DNA from: Lingula anatina | Lineage: Eukaryota; Brachiopoda; Lingulata; Lingulida; Lingulidae | Assembly: GCF_001039355.2 (NCBI RefSeq) | Contig: NW_019775920.1 | Coordinates: 1 to 64,000, forward strand | Reading direction: 5' to 3' | Length of the DNA stretch: 64,000 nt | Shown: positions 33,801-63,908 of the stretch, in pieces | How the letters are laid out: the number at the start of each line of letters is the position of its first letter | Numbering within the stretch: the stretch's first letter is position 1 | Program-made: the position numbers and the translations under genes | The notes under the pieces: generated by a model | What the model was told of the DNA's origin: nothing | What the model saw: only the letters and a program-made list of their open reading frames with translations | The model's database searches: none

Positions 33801-36800
33801 CTATTAGAAAGGCGACAATTGGAGATTCCTTTCAAACTCGTGTTTTTAAGGGAAAATGCATGTTTTTTATTTATTTCATAAATCAAGTCAACTCTCAAAA
33901 TCTTATCAATTTTGAAAGTAAATCAATATTATGTTCTTTTAAGTGTCAGTCCTTATCTTTTAAATTTTAATATATTTGTATGGGAATTGTATTTTTAGTG
34001 AATGTGCCTTATAAAAAATTCTGAATATTATTTTTATTATTATTGTAACACACGATGGGTTCAATATTATTTATCCTTTTTTCTAATTAAATCCACGCCC
34101 CACACGCCCCCCCCCCCCCCCCTCGTTCAATACGACAGATATATANNNNNNNNNNNNNNNNNNNNNNNNNNNNNNNNNNNNNNNNNNNNNNNNNNNNNNN
34201 NNNNNNNNNNNNNNNNNNNNNNNNNNNNNNNNNNNNNNNNNNNNNNNNNNNNNNNNNNNNNNNNNNNNNNNNNNNNNNNNNNNNNNNNNNNNNNNNNNNN
34301 NNNNNNNNNNNNNNNNNNNNNNNNNNNNNNNNNNNNNNNNNNNNNNNNNNNNNNNNNNNNNNNNNNNNNNNNNNNNNNNNNNNNNNNNNNNNNNNNNNNN
34401 NNNNNNNNNNNNNNNNNNNNNNNNNNNNNNNNNNNNNNNNNNNNNNNNNNNNNNNNNNNNNNNNNNNNNNNNNNNNNNNNNNNNNNNNNNNNNNNNNNNN
34501 NNNNNNNNNNNNNNNNNNNNNNNNNNNNNNNNNNNNNNNNNNNNNNNNNNNNNNNNCCCGCCACACTTGCACTCCTTGCCATCAGCAGTCACCGTCTGGT
34601 TTTGACTTCTGAATAAACAATAATTTACAAGAAATTTTCCGATGTATCTGGATTCCTGCTCCCGTCCCAACCATCTAGTTCCTCTCGTACACATGCACCT
34701 GGGTTAACGACTGGTAGATTAGTTATACTACTCTTTTTCTCGGACATGGCATGCAGTAGCTACATTTTATTTTGTTAGTGTTCACTTTTTATGCATACAA
34801 GACGTACGACATTGTTATTTTTTTCTGCGCAACATATTTTAATCTGTGTAAAAATAAAACCAATACATCTTATTGTTAACTTCATTTTAAACACATTTGA
34901 AGGGTCCTCGATTTAATGCAACACAGATCATAACTTGCCGTCTTCCTTTCCGATAAGACCATAGTCTTGGAATAGTTTAACAAACTCCCCTGTGCTGAGA
35001 TTAGAACGACTCCACGTGCTGCAGAAACATTAACTCTTGCAACACACTTCGTTTTACTTTAGCTCCCTAAAGGAGGGAGTTGTTTATTTTCCAGAAAAAC
35101 ATCTTCGGACATATGGACGTTTGTTCAGTGCTATTTTCAAATATTTTTCCACGTGCATCTCCTTGGATAAGGTCCAATATTTTGTTTAAAGTTGACTAAA
35201 GTGAAACCCAAACTACACCGCTTTTACCGCCTCTTATCTTGCACAGTTATTATCTAGGAAAACGTGCTGACAGTTAAAAGCATCTTCATACTCGAAAGAG
35301 TTCGCGCAAGTATTGGACGTCTTTAAAAGTAAAATTCAATAAATGGGAAAAAACCCACTTCATAGCGGACCCCATTCTCAAAATCGTGGATTTATATAAT
35401 ACATCTCAGTCATCGTGAGGTTCGTAGTCTTGTGAATCTTATAGCCATTTAAACGTCGACAGCCAGGCATCAGACGCTTTAACTTCTTAAAAGAAGTCAT
35501 CTGGACGCTGCCCGCTAGTTAAACCTTGTCACACCTGTATAGAATTAAGTGAAATTTCTGACCAGACAGTGACCACTCCCGAACCCACTCCAGCTCTGTT
35601 GGACGTGGTGTTAAACAAGGACTTTCCACTGAGATCAGATATAGTGGAAGTACCGGAGTCCTCGTCCTTTATCAGATAAAGCAACGGGGGGTCTAGGCGT
35701 CTCTAGAAGAAAGTGTTGCTGATTCAGAGTTTTTAATATATTATTTAATGTCAGAAAGAGAGAGAGGGCATGCTTAACTCCCTGTTTAATGCAGAGAGAG
35801 ATTATTATGAATTAGCAGTCATTGATCAGCGGCTGTTTACCCTTAACCCTCAAAATGATAAGCCTCTTATGGCAGTAAAACAATATATATATAGATATAC
35901 TGTAAGCTACACAAAGGAAAAACGTCCGTAACACCATTTAATAACTTGTTCCTTGTTAAATAAAAAATATCATATTATGATCTCGGTGATTCTTTCAACT
36001 AATTTATCAACTATTGGCCTAATTCAGACGTGTAAACGCGGGGAAAATATTTTTGAGCCAGATGTTAATATGTTGAGGACTGATGTGACTTTTAAGGGAT
36101 GGTGAAAGCTATGCACTACACTTGATTTATGCTCAATTTTTTAATCAATTTTCACCATAGGAAATGAGTGCTCGTGGTTTATAGGAACATTAGAGCCGTA
36201 ATTTGCAATTGAACGATTTTTTTTGGTGCTTCTTGTAGGGTCGCATTTTGAAAATAAAAACGTGAAAATGCATTTTGCTGAAGAAACGTATTTTGCAACC
36301 AAAAGAGATAACAGAAATTATAACTTGAAAAAAAAAAGAAAAATACATCCAGAACAGCCCCACCCCCAACATTTATAATGGCAATGTAATGCCGAAGGAC
36401 TTTAGTCACAAATGTACGGGGATAAATGTCTAATAAGCATGCCATAAATGTGGAACTGAAAAAGAAAATTCGGGGCACGGTGTATAAGTTCCCCATCCTT
36501 ATACACTTTTATATGTATAGTTCTTCAAACAGTTCCAGTGCTTTAGTAATAAAACTAGTTGCAAAATGCGTTGCGGTTGCAAAACGAATGCCTCTGTTTT
36601 TGTTTGGCTGCAAAATGCGTTGCAATGCAAACAATTTCAGTGCTTTAAAAAACTCATTTGATTAGTACAGGTTAGGGTTAATCAAAAGTGTCAAAGTGGG
36701 AATTTGTGACGAGTATCGTCTGTTCAGAATAAAGGGAAACAGACTACAGTCCTTAGAGGACTGCCTTTCCTGTACATGTGAGACTATTCCAGACGGAAAG

Positions 36801-38066
36801 CGAGAGATAGACCAATAGCACGTACAAGGGAGCCGCGGGATATTCAGGCCACAGACCGTGATCATAAGACATACCGCAAATAGAAAATAGAATTTAGAAA
36901 ATAGACATTGCATGTGAATGAAGCCTTATTGCACCGCATTTTAAAAACCCATAAAGATCAAATCACCGTAACTTATCCCGGCAGAATCCTCTATATTTCA
37001 TTCTCTATATATCTTTCAGTTCCTTCCTTTCTTCCTTCTTGTTCCCAGCTAATAGATCCGTCTCCCTGGGAAGAGCTTCCGTAAGCCCTAATGATATCTT
37101 CATTTTACCGGTATGTTTTCAGAGGTGATCCTTCCGTTCAGTTGGCTGCAGCAGAGCGCGGAGGACGCCAAGTCGTTTCTGGTCCACAGAGAGAAGAGAG
37201 GATTCTGGGAGTTCTTTAGAGGTGACGATGACGATGATGACACGACGACGACAACTACCACACCATTGCCGACAACTACCTCCACCACAACAACCACCAC
37301 CACCACAACAACTACACCTACAACGACCACACGACCAACAACAACCTCGACAACCAGCACCACCACGAGAACTACGACCACTTCAACGCGACAAACTCCC
37401 CGGAGGCGGCCTCCAACGCCATATTACTACGACACCACTACAACCACCACCGCCAGACCGTGGTGGAAAGTATTTGTTGGGAAGGAAGAAACCACGGTGA
37501 CCACCACTCCCGCGACCACCACGACTCGACCTCCACCTCCCCGCCGAACGTACCCCACGCGGCGACCGTACTACCGCCAGACGCGGCCGCCCCAGAGACA
37601 GGGAACCCCTGACCCTCGTGTTGACGGCAGACACCACCGGTATAGGCCCGGTCGGAGGGGCCAGATAAATCAAGAAAATTACATCCCTGTATTCAATCCG
37701 GTCATTCAGGTGTCAAATCGTCCATCTGGCTCTAACGGAAAAACGGACACAGACTCTGGGTTAAAACAGGGGTCGGCGGCGACTCGCCCCGGCAGTGACA
37801 CCTCTAATGTGCAGCGTGCGCCTCCTGGCGTCCCAGTTGCATACTTAGCGCGGACACAATATTATATCACACCGACACTAGCGCCACCTATACGCCACCG
37901 CACTCCAAGCTGGCACCGACCCGAGGTTAGAAAACGTATATTGCTAGAAAGACAGCGGGAACGTCACTCGCCAGATTATAGGCGCCATCTTAGGGCGTGG
38001 CTAAGAAAATGGCGGCTTTCCGGTGGCGAGCACTATAGAAACCGTTTGCGGGCAGCTCAGTCTTAG
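30804..38066 (+). CDS. Secreted Thr-rich protein with acidic patch and Arg-rich C-terminus
   Basis: Exon 1 (30804-30852), exon 2 (31812-31859) and exon 3 (37123-38066, stop TAG) join in frame with good GT-AG sites to about 346 residues. Exons 1-2 give a signal peptide (MATFTALTTSLVVLTTVVLA). Exon 3 starts EVILPFSWLQQ, passes a tetrabasic-like HREKR site, GFWEFFRG, six Asp, then long Thr runs mixed with Pro and Arg, which would be mucin-type O-glycosylation sites. A second WWKVFVGKEE segment partly repeats the FWEFF unit before another Thr tract. The last 170 residues are rich in Arg, Pro and Tyr, ending in a very basic tail (RKRILLERQRERH). No enzyme domain is seen. This resembles extracellular mucin-like or biomineral/adhesive matrix proteins (inference). 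The 5.3-kb second intron contains an assembly gap. Confidence 0.7.
32280..32458. repeat. CT-rich low-complexity tract
   Basis: About 180 bases of CT repeats interrupted by C runs, in intron 2 of the Thr-rich protein gene. Confidence 0.9.
34146..34556. other. Assembly gap (411 N)
   Basis: Run of N preceded by a C-homopolymer at about 34108-34123. Open frames crossing it are artefacts. Confidence 1.
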
Positions 38067-38475
38067 TGCTGCTGTAAATAATGGACACAAAAAAAAATCA
38101 GTTTCGCATAATTTTTGAAGACATTAAGCGATATCGCCGTTCTATTGGTGCCATGCAAAAGTAATTAAATACCACGATATTGCTCACCAAAATTCGTCAA
38201 ATGGCCATCGGAGCAAGAGAAAGATAATATTAGTCTCCTGCAGCAGTCTTTGGGAAGACTGACAGCCTATTTGAAATCTCAGTCAGAATCTATTAGTCGT
38301 CTCCTGTTATGGTCGCCGTCATCAAACCAGATAACGCCGATGTGACAACCGCAAAGACAGCCTATCGAAATCGGAACAATGTCCACACCCGTAGTTTATA
38401 ACACCGGAAAGGTGCCAAAGTAAGCGGTGTATTGTGGTCAGGCTTTATGATAAGTTTTTCCTAACTTTGAATTTC

Positions 38476-38481
38476 AATAAA
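38476..38481 (+). terminator. Polyadenylation signal of the Thr-rich protein gene
   Basis: AATAAA about 410 bases after the stop. A candidate AATAAA for the convergent malic enzyme gene lies on the other strand at 38651-38656, so the two 3' ends are nearly adjacent. Confidence 0.55.
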
Positions 38482-39316
38482 ATGTGCTGTAGCACATTCA
38501 CTGCTGTATATTTCTTTAGAAGGTCGTTACTTTCTAGTGTACAAGTTGGCAGACCGGTTACTGCAGATTAACTGTTGTCATTAAATATGTTGCGAAATAT
38601 ATACTATCTACAACCATAAATGAGGAGTCCAAAATTGCACTGTACTGTAATTTATTGATTTAAACAAAGAAAAACGTTAAAATAAAAACATACTGTTGAA
38701 CTGACCTCTGTAGGCCTTTATCCATATATGTATATGTCCAATATTCATAATAAATATAAATAAAAACAAACACTGATTAAAATGTTACAAATCACAATTT
38801 ATCACTTGGCAATGTTGTCACTGTAAATTGGTTGCCATGTAAATGCGTATATAATACCGTGAAATCATCATCATCATCATTATCGTCTTCGAGATCACAG
38901 TTTGCGTATTATAAAACAAATCAAAATGAAAAGAAATCCAATTTGCCATAACTTGTTTTCTCGCCTCACTAAAGTGATTATTTGTATTTTTCATAATTTA
39001 GACATTATAACATCCATCATTACAGCAATGTGATAAAAAGATGTTTCGAAAGAAAATCAAAAATTGTTGTGAGCGTAATAAAATATGCATAAACCGGGGT
39101 TTTTTTTACAGGTTTTACAAACAAAGTGCTAGTAAAAAAAAAACGACCTGGTAATTCAGACTTGGTTGATAATTTGAAATCATGGTAACATTCGGCTTCC
39201 TCACCACGACTAGAAAAACTGACAATTTGCGAACAGCTGCTGATGCAGTATGTACCCTCAATTCTGCGAAACTATCCCCAATGTCCACGTGTTGTCTCCA
39301 AGAAACAAACTAACGT

Positions 39317-55783
<16,467 letters not shown>

Positions 55784-56720
55784 GTCTGGAACTGTCGTAG
55801 CAAATTACCTGTAATTAGTTTGTATCATTGCGGCTGCATTACACCATAAAGAGGACAGATTCCAGCCCTTGTAAACTTGCCAAGTTAAAAAAATCTAGAC
55901 TACTTCCTTGTCTGCAAATAATGCAGTAATTTTGCACCGGTAGGCCTACTTTGAACAGCGCTATGGCCGTTGGCGCGTTGTAACGTAATACACGGCAACC
56001 ATTACGTTGCGTTAAGTTACCATCACGTCAGACAATGCAATATCTTAGCGTTACCACACTCAAATTACATCCAGACAATGCGACCTCAGCGCTCTTTGCA
56101 TTACAACTCGTGTCAGGCAATACTTCGAACATGTGTGCAGCACTGAGGGTGGGCAATTTATTGTATTATTTCTGAAATATTGTTTTCAATGTTTTGGCTG
56201 CATGTGAAGAAGTACACGTCTGACAAACGACAGCGAATCACAACTTTGCATAGAAGTTCTACATGAAGATCGTGCTCTACCTCATAACATATGATCATAT
56301 CATGTGCTTTTTTAACTTAAAATAGCTCAGAGCTTCAAAGCTTTTTATATTACGTTTAAAGTTTTTGTTTGTTTGTTTTTTTTTTCCTTTTATTTGTCGC
56401 GTGACTCAACAGCAACACCAGTTTAAATTTAAGTTTATTTTCCAAAATTCAATTTATGTATATATAGGAGAGACAAAACAAGTCAAGTAGAATGCAAGGC
56501 ATGCTTTCTGTGGTGGTCAGTGAACAAAGAACAGCATTTTTACAGTTTCTATTATCTTGAACATGCCAATGCGCCGATATAAGTATTACAGATGAAGTGA
56601 GAGAGAAGCTATTCCCGTTCTTGGCGCAACTTCACAGTTCTGCTGAAATAGTAACCTGTAATATAGGTGGATAAAAATCTCCAAAGAAGTCTGTCTTTAC
56701 TCTGTTTTTGGTTGCAGCAT

Positions 56721-58033
56721 GTCTGCTAGGACACCAGTTATTTTGAACTACACTATATGCTGGACTAGCCATGTTCATTTGTTTTATATTCTAACCGAAA
56801 TCAATGAGCCATAACGTGTTCATATTTTTGTGCCCTTAAGTAATAAAACAGCAGACATGAAATGAAAGAGCAATAACAGATGTTACACAACTTGGCAAGG
56901 ACTGACTAAGGATTTAACAGTCCAATTTTTGTTCCAGAATATAATACAACTGTAGTCCTAATAAAATATTCAATTGTTGTGGCACCATACCAACTCTATT
57001 CAAATTTATTTAAATCAAGATCTTATTTGCAGTGAAAATTCAGGAAAATCTGCTTCACTGTTCACATAGCTTAAAAAATTCTCACTAAGACCAAACTCTC
57101 TGCTGATTCAGTTATTTTTATGGAAGAGTTGTAAATAAAAGATCATCAAGATCTCTCCTGTTACAGAGTACCCAGTTTTCAGCATGCAGTCCTCCATTCA
57201 CTTATGTTTGTAATGGCAAAGTCAAAATGGCAAAATGGCAAAGTCAGTGATGAACCCCAAATCCCAGGTTGGAACAATGATTGAATGCAAGATGATCAAT
57301 AACAATGATGATGACAATGATAAATAACCGTGACAATGACGATGACAATGGTAATGACAATGTTTCGGTGCAAGCCACTGAATGAACTTATAAAATGACG
57401 ATACTTTGTTGCTCACATTGACTTTTTCTTTTATAGTTTTAGTTCTCAAAAGTAACTTCCCCCCAAATTTTTCTAATACTGAGCAAACACAATCTAAGAT
57501 TTCGCCGCATTTTCTAGTGGACAATCATTTACCAATTTCTTCCGTTTTCTATCAAGTCTGCCTTCTCCTGCGTGTAATGGACAACTTTGTTGACAGCCAT
57601 TGAGCTAGGCAACCTTACCATACATATGACTGACATAATCTAGGCAGCCATATGCCTCTTAATACAAAACATGTTGCTATGCAATTTCACACTTCTCATT
57701 AGCTAATGACACACGATCCAAGGTCCAGCCAATCAGAGCGAGCCCATTCCTTATATGGAGAATGTGATTGACAGACAACATTAAACCACTCCCACAGGCT
57801 GACTGTTGTTGCAGTTTTCCTTCTCTGCTCTTTAAAGATATGCAGAAGGCAGCAAGTCCGACCCCTCCAGATGTCTGTGCATGGACAATATTAGGCAGTG
57901 TCAGCAGTAGCGCCCCCTGCCCACACAGACCAGTAATTACACAGGAGATACAATGTAGGAGGAATCCCAGGTCAAGCTCAAGTCACAACGCGCATTCATT
58001 TGAAATAGTCCCATCGTGTCTGTGCACTTTCAG
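56721..58033. other. Spacer between malic enzyme and GIGYF genes
   Basis: No gene supported. A degenerate GATGACAATG minisatellite lies at about 57300-57362. The GIGYF 3' untranslated region must run into this stretch from 58034. Confidence 0.45.
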
Positions 58034-61000
58034 TCAATCAATCTTATCAATCTCGCCGATGTTGACGCGATCCGGAGCTGCGTGAACAGTGAAGCCAAGG
58101 ATGCTGGCATCCAGTTTCTGCATCTTCTTCTTCTTGTTTTTCTTGTTGGATTTCTGTGCTTCTGTTTCTGAGTTCAGCCGACTGGGTTGACTTGGGTTGA
58201 TGGCCACAGCGGGGGCAAAGATGTTGTCCTGCAATATGAGAGAAATCTTTTTAGATTACAGCTGTACACATGATACTATACTGTCACTCACTGAAATTGG
58301 AGAAATACTTAACAAGTGCCCACGAGATAATCATCTACCTCAAAGTTCTCAAAACAAAAGGAAAGAATACTTTCAGTCTACAGATTAAAAGCAAAAATAG
58401 CACTTTTTTTCTCCCAACCAATATTTAAACAACAAAGATAATGAAAAGAATTTACACTATGTTAATATCTAGCCACTTATTTTTTTCTATTTATTAAAAA
58501 AAATCATCGCTTCTTGTTGATTAAGACACCAGGAGTGTTTGGTTATGGTGTGTGAGGTTTTGGATAATTTCTTCTAACGTAGAGGAGTGAGCTGTCTCCC
58601 AAAGTTGTACCACCAGCAACACTGTGAATTTCAGTGCCACAATAAAGGATTCTACCAGATCTGATTTATTTAAAAACAAAGAATTCAATGCCTTAAATCT
58701 AAGTCACTTTCAGTTTTACACTGGTGGTACAACACCATGCACACCATGTATGTGTGGCTACCAGTACCGTGTATTCCCAGCCTGGAAATGGGGCTTATAT
58801 ATAGACAAATGACTTGGTATATATTTGATCATAATTATAGGATCTTAATATAAAGGGAGACAAATCTTTTAATATGGACCCCATCAATGAGAAGTGTAAA
58901 ATCACCACCGTTAGCTGACCCTGTAGTTGTTTATGCCACCCACTGTAAGTGTGGAAACACTTTCAACAAGGACAGTGAGTGTGTGTGTGTGTATGTGTGT
59001 GCGTGCGTGTGTGTAANTATAACGCCAACAAGTAAAACTGTCTTCCACTTATGGTGTTAACGCTGAAAGTGCACGGCGACATGATCGGCGACGGCGACGG
59101 CGACGGCGACGACAGACGCAGGTGATGGCAATATGTACAGACACATCTGTGTCTGTACATAATCACCACCGTTAGCTGACCCTGTAGTTGTTTATGCCAC
59201 CCACTGTAAGTGTGGAAACACTTTCAACAAGGACAGTGAGTGTGTGTGTGTGTATGTGTGTGCGTGCGTGTGTGTAAATGTGGAACATGCTACCTCAACA
59301 AACAGTGCAGTAGGACTACGAAGCCATCACCATCACATGCAAACAACAGAAAGAACACAAACAAAGGTAAACTCCTGGTTTTTCCTCAACTGGATGCAGG
59401 TGCCATCCTGTCATTGTACTGGCTCCACAACAGAAGAGCAGGCTGTGAAGCTGGTGAATTATTCCAAACATGGAGCAACAGCATGCAGTGGGAGATGGTT
59501 TGACATGGTTTGACATGCAGAACACAGAGGAGAGCAGATCTTTACTTGCTACAGTCATTACACTATAACATGAACACCACACCATCACATAACATGATCA
59601 TCATAGCATGTCATGAACATCACATTGTAACAAGACAACAAGACATTACAACCATACCATGACATTACAACCATACCCATGACATTACAACAATATAACA
59701 TCACTATCATTGCAACACACATGGCCGTGGACAACTTCTCAGTGTTCATGTTCTAGCTCCTTAGACTGTAGCAATCCTGCCTCCCCCAGTGCAAAGGACC
59801 AGTGGGTAGGGGGTGGGGTAGGAGTGTGATGGGGGTGGGGCAGCATTATCTTACCCCCTGTAGCATGTTGTTTCTAGCAGCAGTCAGTATATGAAATGTC
59901 TGGGGAAGCATTGCTGTGTCAGCCACCAGTAGTCAGGCTGGAAGTAGCACACTAGATTAACTGGAGAAAGCACTGGGCAGTATGGAGGTAGGGGCGAGGG
60001 ACAGAAAGCATAACAAAAGGAAGTTTTGAGGGCAGAAGGGAATAAATAAAAGCAAGCAATCAACAGAAAAGATTTTAATCTAAAATCTAGTGTCAGAAAT
60101 GGAAAGATCTAAAAGCAATGAAACAGAATGAAAGCATAGAATCAAACAAGGAGGAATCTGAAGTACTGGGGGCATACACTGCACTAGAACCAGCAGCGAT
60201 GGTGACTAATACACCCCAAACTCTCCTTGGCAACAAACAAAATCTTAGGCGCATTTGGACTTCAGGGCGGTCAATGCATGTCTACATCATCCACATTTCC
60301 AATTATATCAAATACAAAATTTTTTCTTACGATAATCCATATAATCTCACAAAAAAAGATAACTCATTAGCTTAAAAACCCATAACAAAGATGCTGTCTC
60401 AAATGATTGACTATAGCCAGTAAGAATGTCTTCTTGCCAGTGAAAACGTAGACAGACAAAGGGTGTCTAACATGGCTCCGGCCACTCAGGGACACAACAA
60501 ATGTTGTAAGTCCAGCAGAAACTCTTTATAGAAATAGATATATAAACATCTAGAAGGAGATGGATATACAAAACTGTAAAATGTTTCATAAGACACTTAC
60601 ATTCATAATTCTCTAAAATGACAAAAAACAACAGCTGTGTCTTAAGTTTCACTTTTTGCTTGAAATNNNNNNNNNNNNNNNNNNNNNNNNNNNNNNNNNN
60701 NNNNNNNNNNNNNNNNNNNNNNNNNNNNNNNNNNNNNNNNNNNNNNNNNNNNNNNNNNNNNNNNNNNNNNNNNNNNNNNNNNNNNNNNNNNNNNNNNNNN
60801 NNNNNNNNNNNNNNNNNNNNNNNNNNNNNNNNNNNNNNNNNNNNNNNNNNNNNNNNNNNNNNNNNNNNNNNNNNNNNNNNNNNNNNNNNNNNNNNNNNNN
60901 NNNNNNNNNNNNNNNNNNNNNNNNNNNNNNNNNNNNNNNNNNNNNNNNNNNNNNNNNNNNNNNNNNNNNNNNNNNNNNNNNNNNNNNNNNNNNNNNNNNN

Positions 61001-63751
61001 NNNNNNNNNNNNNNNNNNNNNNNNNNNNNNNNNNNNNNNNNNNNNNNNNNNNNNNNNNNNNNNNNNNNNNNNNNNNNNNNNNNNNNNNNNNNNNNNNNNN
61101 NNNNNNNNNNNNNNNNNNNNNNNNNNNNNNNNNNNNNNNNNNNNNNNNNNNNNNNNNNNNNNNNNNNNNNNNNNNNNNNNNNNNNNNNNNNNNNNNNNNN
61201 NNNCCCCCCCCCCCCCCCCCAAAACACACACACACAGTGAAGGGGTGCCATAAAAACAAGGGTGGGTCACTAAAATGAGGGAAGGAGAGAGCATCAGAAT
61301 GAATAACATCAAGACAGTGAGTTCTGCTCTTGAACACTGACCAGTTGCCAGATATGGTCCCCAGAGAAAAAGATTCACTAAGGAAGGAGAGGATGACTAC
61401 ATAATAATCTACAGAACTTTAAGACAAACGCCATGTATCACATTATTAATACTTCTGACACCAAATGTAAAACAAGACATGACACACCTTCATGCAACAT
61501 TTAACCCTCCACTGTCCCAGGCCTACACTAAGTCTAGGAGTGAAAACTATCATATTAGTATGGGACTGGTAAATATCACAACCTGCTTATAATGACAGCA
61601 GGGATACCAAATCATGTGCCTTTATTTTGATGATGATGAACATGGTGAAGATGATGATGATAAATTTCTGACAATGGCCACAACTGGTAGAAATAAGGAA
61701 AGACAATGAAACTGCCAGGCAGCAGAATCTGTTGTGAAAGACTGATTAATAAGACAAAACAATAACAGTAACATGCTACACATTTAAAACTATTTTTACA
61801 AGTAGAAATACAACACGGAGAGAGAGGGTACTGCTTACCTCTGGCTGCTGTGGTTTATTTTGATTTCTGTACTTGCTTCTGCGCTCCAAGAATTCTTTTG
61901 CAAAATTCCTCGATTCCTGGTTGTCTCCAAAGTAAGACTTAATGTAATCATGAACCTGGAGAATAGAAATTGAAATTGTATAAAAATTTCAAGGCTAACG
62001 CCCCTCATCTAAGTAAAATTTGGTGGAACTGAGGTTAGCAATTACAATACAACCACATGACATAGTGAATCTCTACTACACACTTCAACACACTGTGCAA
62101 TGACAATTCTTTTAGGAAAGAGAAACCTTGGAAAATATTTAGTCCTCAAATGATTACTACTTTAACCAACAGTTCTGCTCAATGTATCAGCACTACTGTT
62201 CAGTAATCCAGTCAGCATTTAACTCACTCATTAAACTTCATATATTAGACAGCTTGCCTAGAAATACCTACCTCGTAAGGAGACTCCACATCTTGCATGA
62301 ACGTCACAAATGTGGGAACTGAAAGGGAGTGGTCATCACAATTAAACAATGTCAAAAATATTCTGGGTAACTTATATTATTTTTAAAGAGCTAAAAATTC
62401 ATATTATTAAGCTACCTTTAATCAAACTTGGAACCCTTTTTGTTTTTAAACTTCTAATGTAATATTCATATATGCTGCTATGGCTGACAGTGATTACAGC
62501 ACCACATTACTGGTTGTGCTCTCCCTCTTATCTGAGAGAGTGACCGCAAGGTTGTCATATGCCAGGAAAACAGTGGAACAGTTTGACCTCATTTCATCTC
62601 TGCACAACACCCAAGTTTTCACTTTCCTTTTCTACTATCTTAGACTTCAAAGAGGTGTGCTCATAGAATTACCATTGTCATTGTTCACAAACAAATGTAC
62701 ACATTTTTCAGCACCCCTGTACTTACTATCAACTGAAGTGTGCATATTTTCTAGTACCCCTGTACACCACTGGGTAAACTCATCAGCTGGCTTCCTTGAA
62801 GCTTGGAATAATCTCTGTACAGCTTCCTACAACACAAACGGTTAAAGAATTTAGACTTTGGTACATTAGATAGAAAATGGCTACATCTGAGGACTTTGAG
62901 CATATTCTATTACATTTAAACAATGGCTGTTGGGGGGAGGGGGGGTCACACAATAGGCACATTCACCCCTAATTAAGCTCCTGAAGTATCCCCTTCTTCC
63001 AGAAAAGAAAGTATATTAACAAACAAAATACAAAGTAACATTCTCATCTCATCACATTCATCACAGTAAGAAATATCCTCATCTGCTGTCTTTGTTACCA
63101 ACACACGTAGCTCACCTCGTCCTTCTTAGCTCTGGAGCTGGACTTCTTGTGCGTTCCTGCAGCACCAGTGGCAGCGCTGTGTCCTCCCCCGCCTCCCAGG
63201 ACAGGGAAAGCATTGCTGCAATGGAAACAAGGCACACCATCAATATCACAACAAAGAACATCTGGCATAATTCATTCTACCCATAGTGTTATTGTTTTAA
63301 TGGTAAATTTCAAGAATGGAGCTTTTGGGGGAGCTTTTTTCATTAACAAGAAACATATTTCAGCAACACATATATATTACCAACATTTGAAAACTTTTGG
63401 ATAAAATATTGACTCCACATTGAAATATTAAATTATCTTCTATGTAAACTGGGACACAGCTTGCTGCAACTGATCTGAATGGCAATTTTTTTGTCTAATG
63501 CACATGAGAAAATCTTATGCATCTTGGTACATCCAAGTTTCAAACCCGTAAAATGCATCAGTTCATTAAGTCCTCTATCTGACCACCTACTTGGTATTAT
63601 TGGAAGTTTTTTTATTGCTGGGTGCAGCCATGGCGTCGTCCCAGAAGCCCATTCCTTTCTGGTTTCCCCAGGCTCCCTCTGACGCCCAGTGTGACGAGGT
63701 TGGGGTACTGCCCCACACAGCTGCAGTAGCCAGGGGAATACTGGAGGACTG
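58034..63751 (-). CDS. GIGYF-type translational regulator (PERQ/GYF-domain), C-terminal exons
   Basis: Exons on the minus strand: 63751-63591, 63215-63116, 62826-62727, 62318-62272, 61955-61839, 58228-58034 (stop TGA), 239 residues in frame. Similarity to animal GIGYF1/2 is clear in DEFTQWC, IPTFVTFMQDVESPYEVHDY, FAKEFLERRSK, and the C-terminal KKKKMQKLDASILGF and INIGEID-like end (VNIGEIDKID). A WGxxxGMGFWDDA segment in the first exon also fits. GIGYF proteins recruit 4EHP (eIF4E2) to repress mRNA translation in the cytoplasm. Their 4EHP-binding N-terminus and GYF domain lie beyond the window. A 3.6-kb last intron holds an assembly gap and a small duplication. Confidence 0.9.
58900..59276. 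repeat. Identical 116-bp repeat around a single-N join
   Basis: 58900-59015 is repeated at 59161-59276. The first copy ends exactly at the N at 59016. Between the copies are a GGCGAC hexanucleotide run (about 59083-59110) and a near-perfect palindrome (59133-59160, ATGTACAGACACA arms). Confidence 0.9.
60667..61203. other. Assembly gap (537 N)
   Basis: N-run followed by a C-homopolymer (61204-61220). Open frames across it are artefacts. Confidence 1.
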
Positions 63752-63908
63752 CTGGAGACCAGAGAACATATAACATATAACTTATCATGATAACTGTTGT
63801 GTGATGAGGTTGGGGTACTGCCCCACACAGCTGCAGTAGCCAGGGGAATACTGGTGGACTGCTGGAGACCAGAGAACAGATACAGGTCAACTGAGTACAT
63901 ATATAACT
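63689..63908 (-). repeat. Tandem duplication of part of a GIGYF exon with its acceptor
   Basis: 63689-63798 is repeated from 63799 with an offset of 110 bases. Each copy holds, on the minus strand, TCTCCAG and the first 21 codons of the exon (QSSSIPLATAAVWGS versus QSTSIPLATAAVWGS). Only the downstream copy (63591-63751) has the rest of the exon and its donor. Confidence 0.8.

Noticed and set aside
34002-34694. Long frames across 34146-34556 on both strands
   Set aside because: Their length comes from the N-run; no coding signal lies on either side.
37100-37381. Minus-strand Val-rich frame
   Set aside because: It is the reverse complement of the Thr-coding ACN runs in the secreted protein exon.
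60467-61378. 303-codon minus-strand frame
   Set aside because: Consists mostly of N; lies in the last GIGYF intron.
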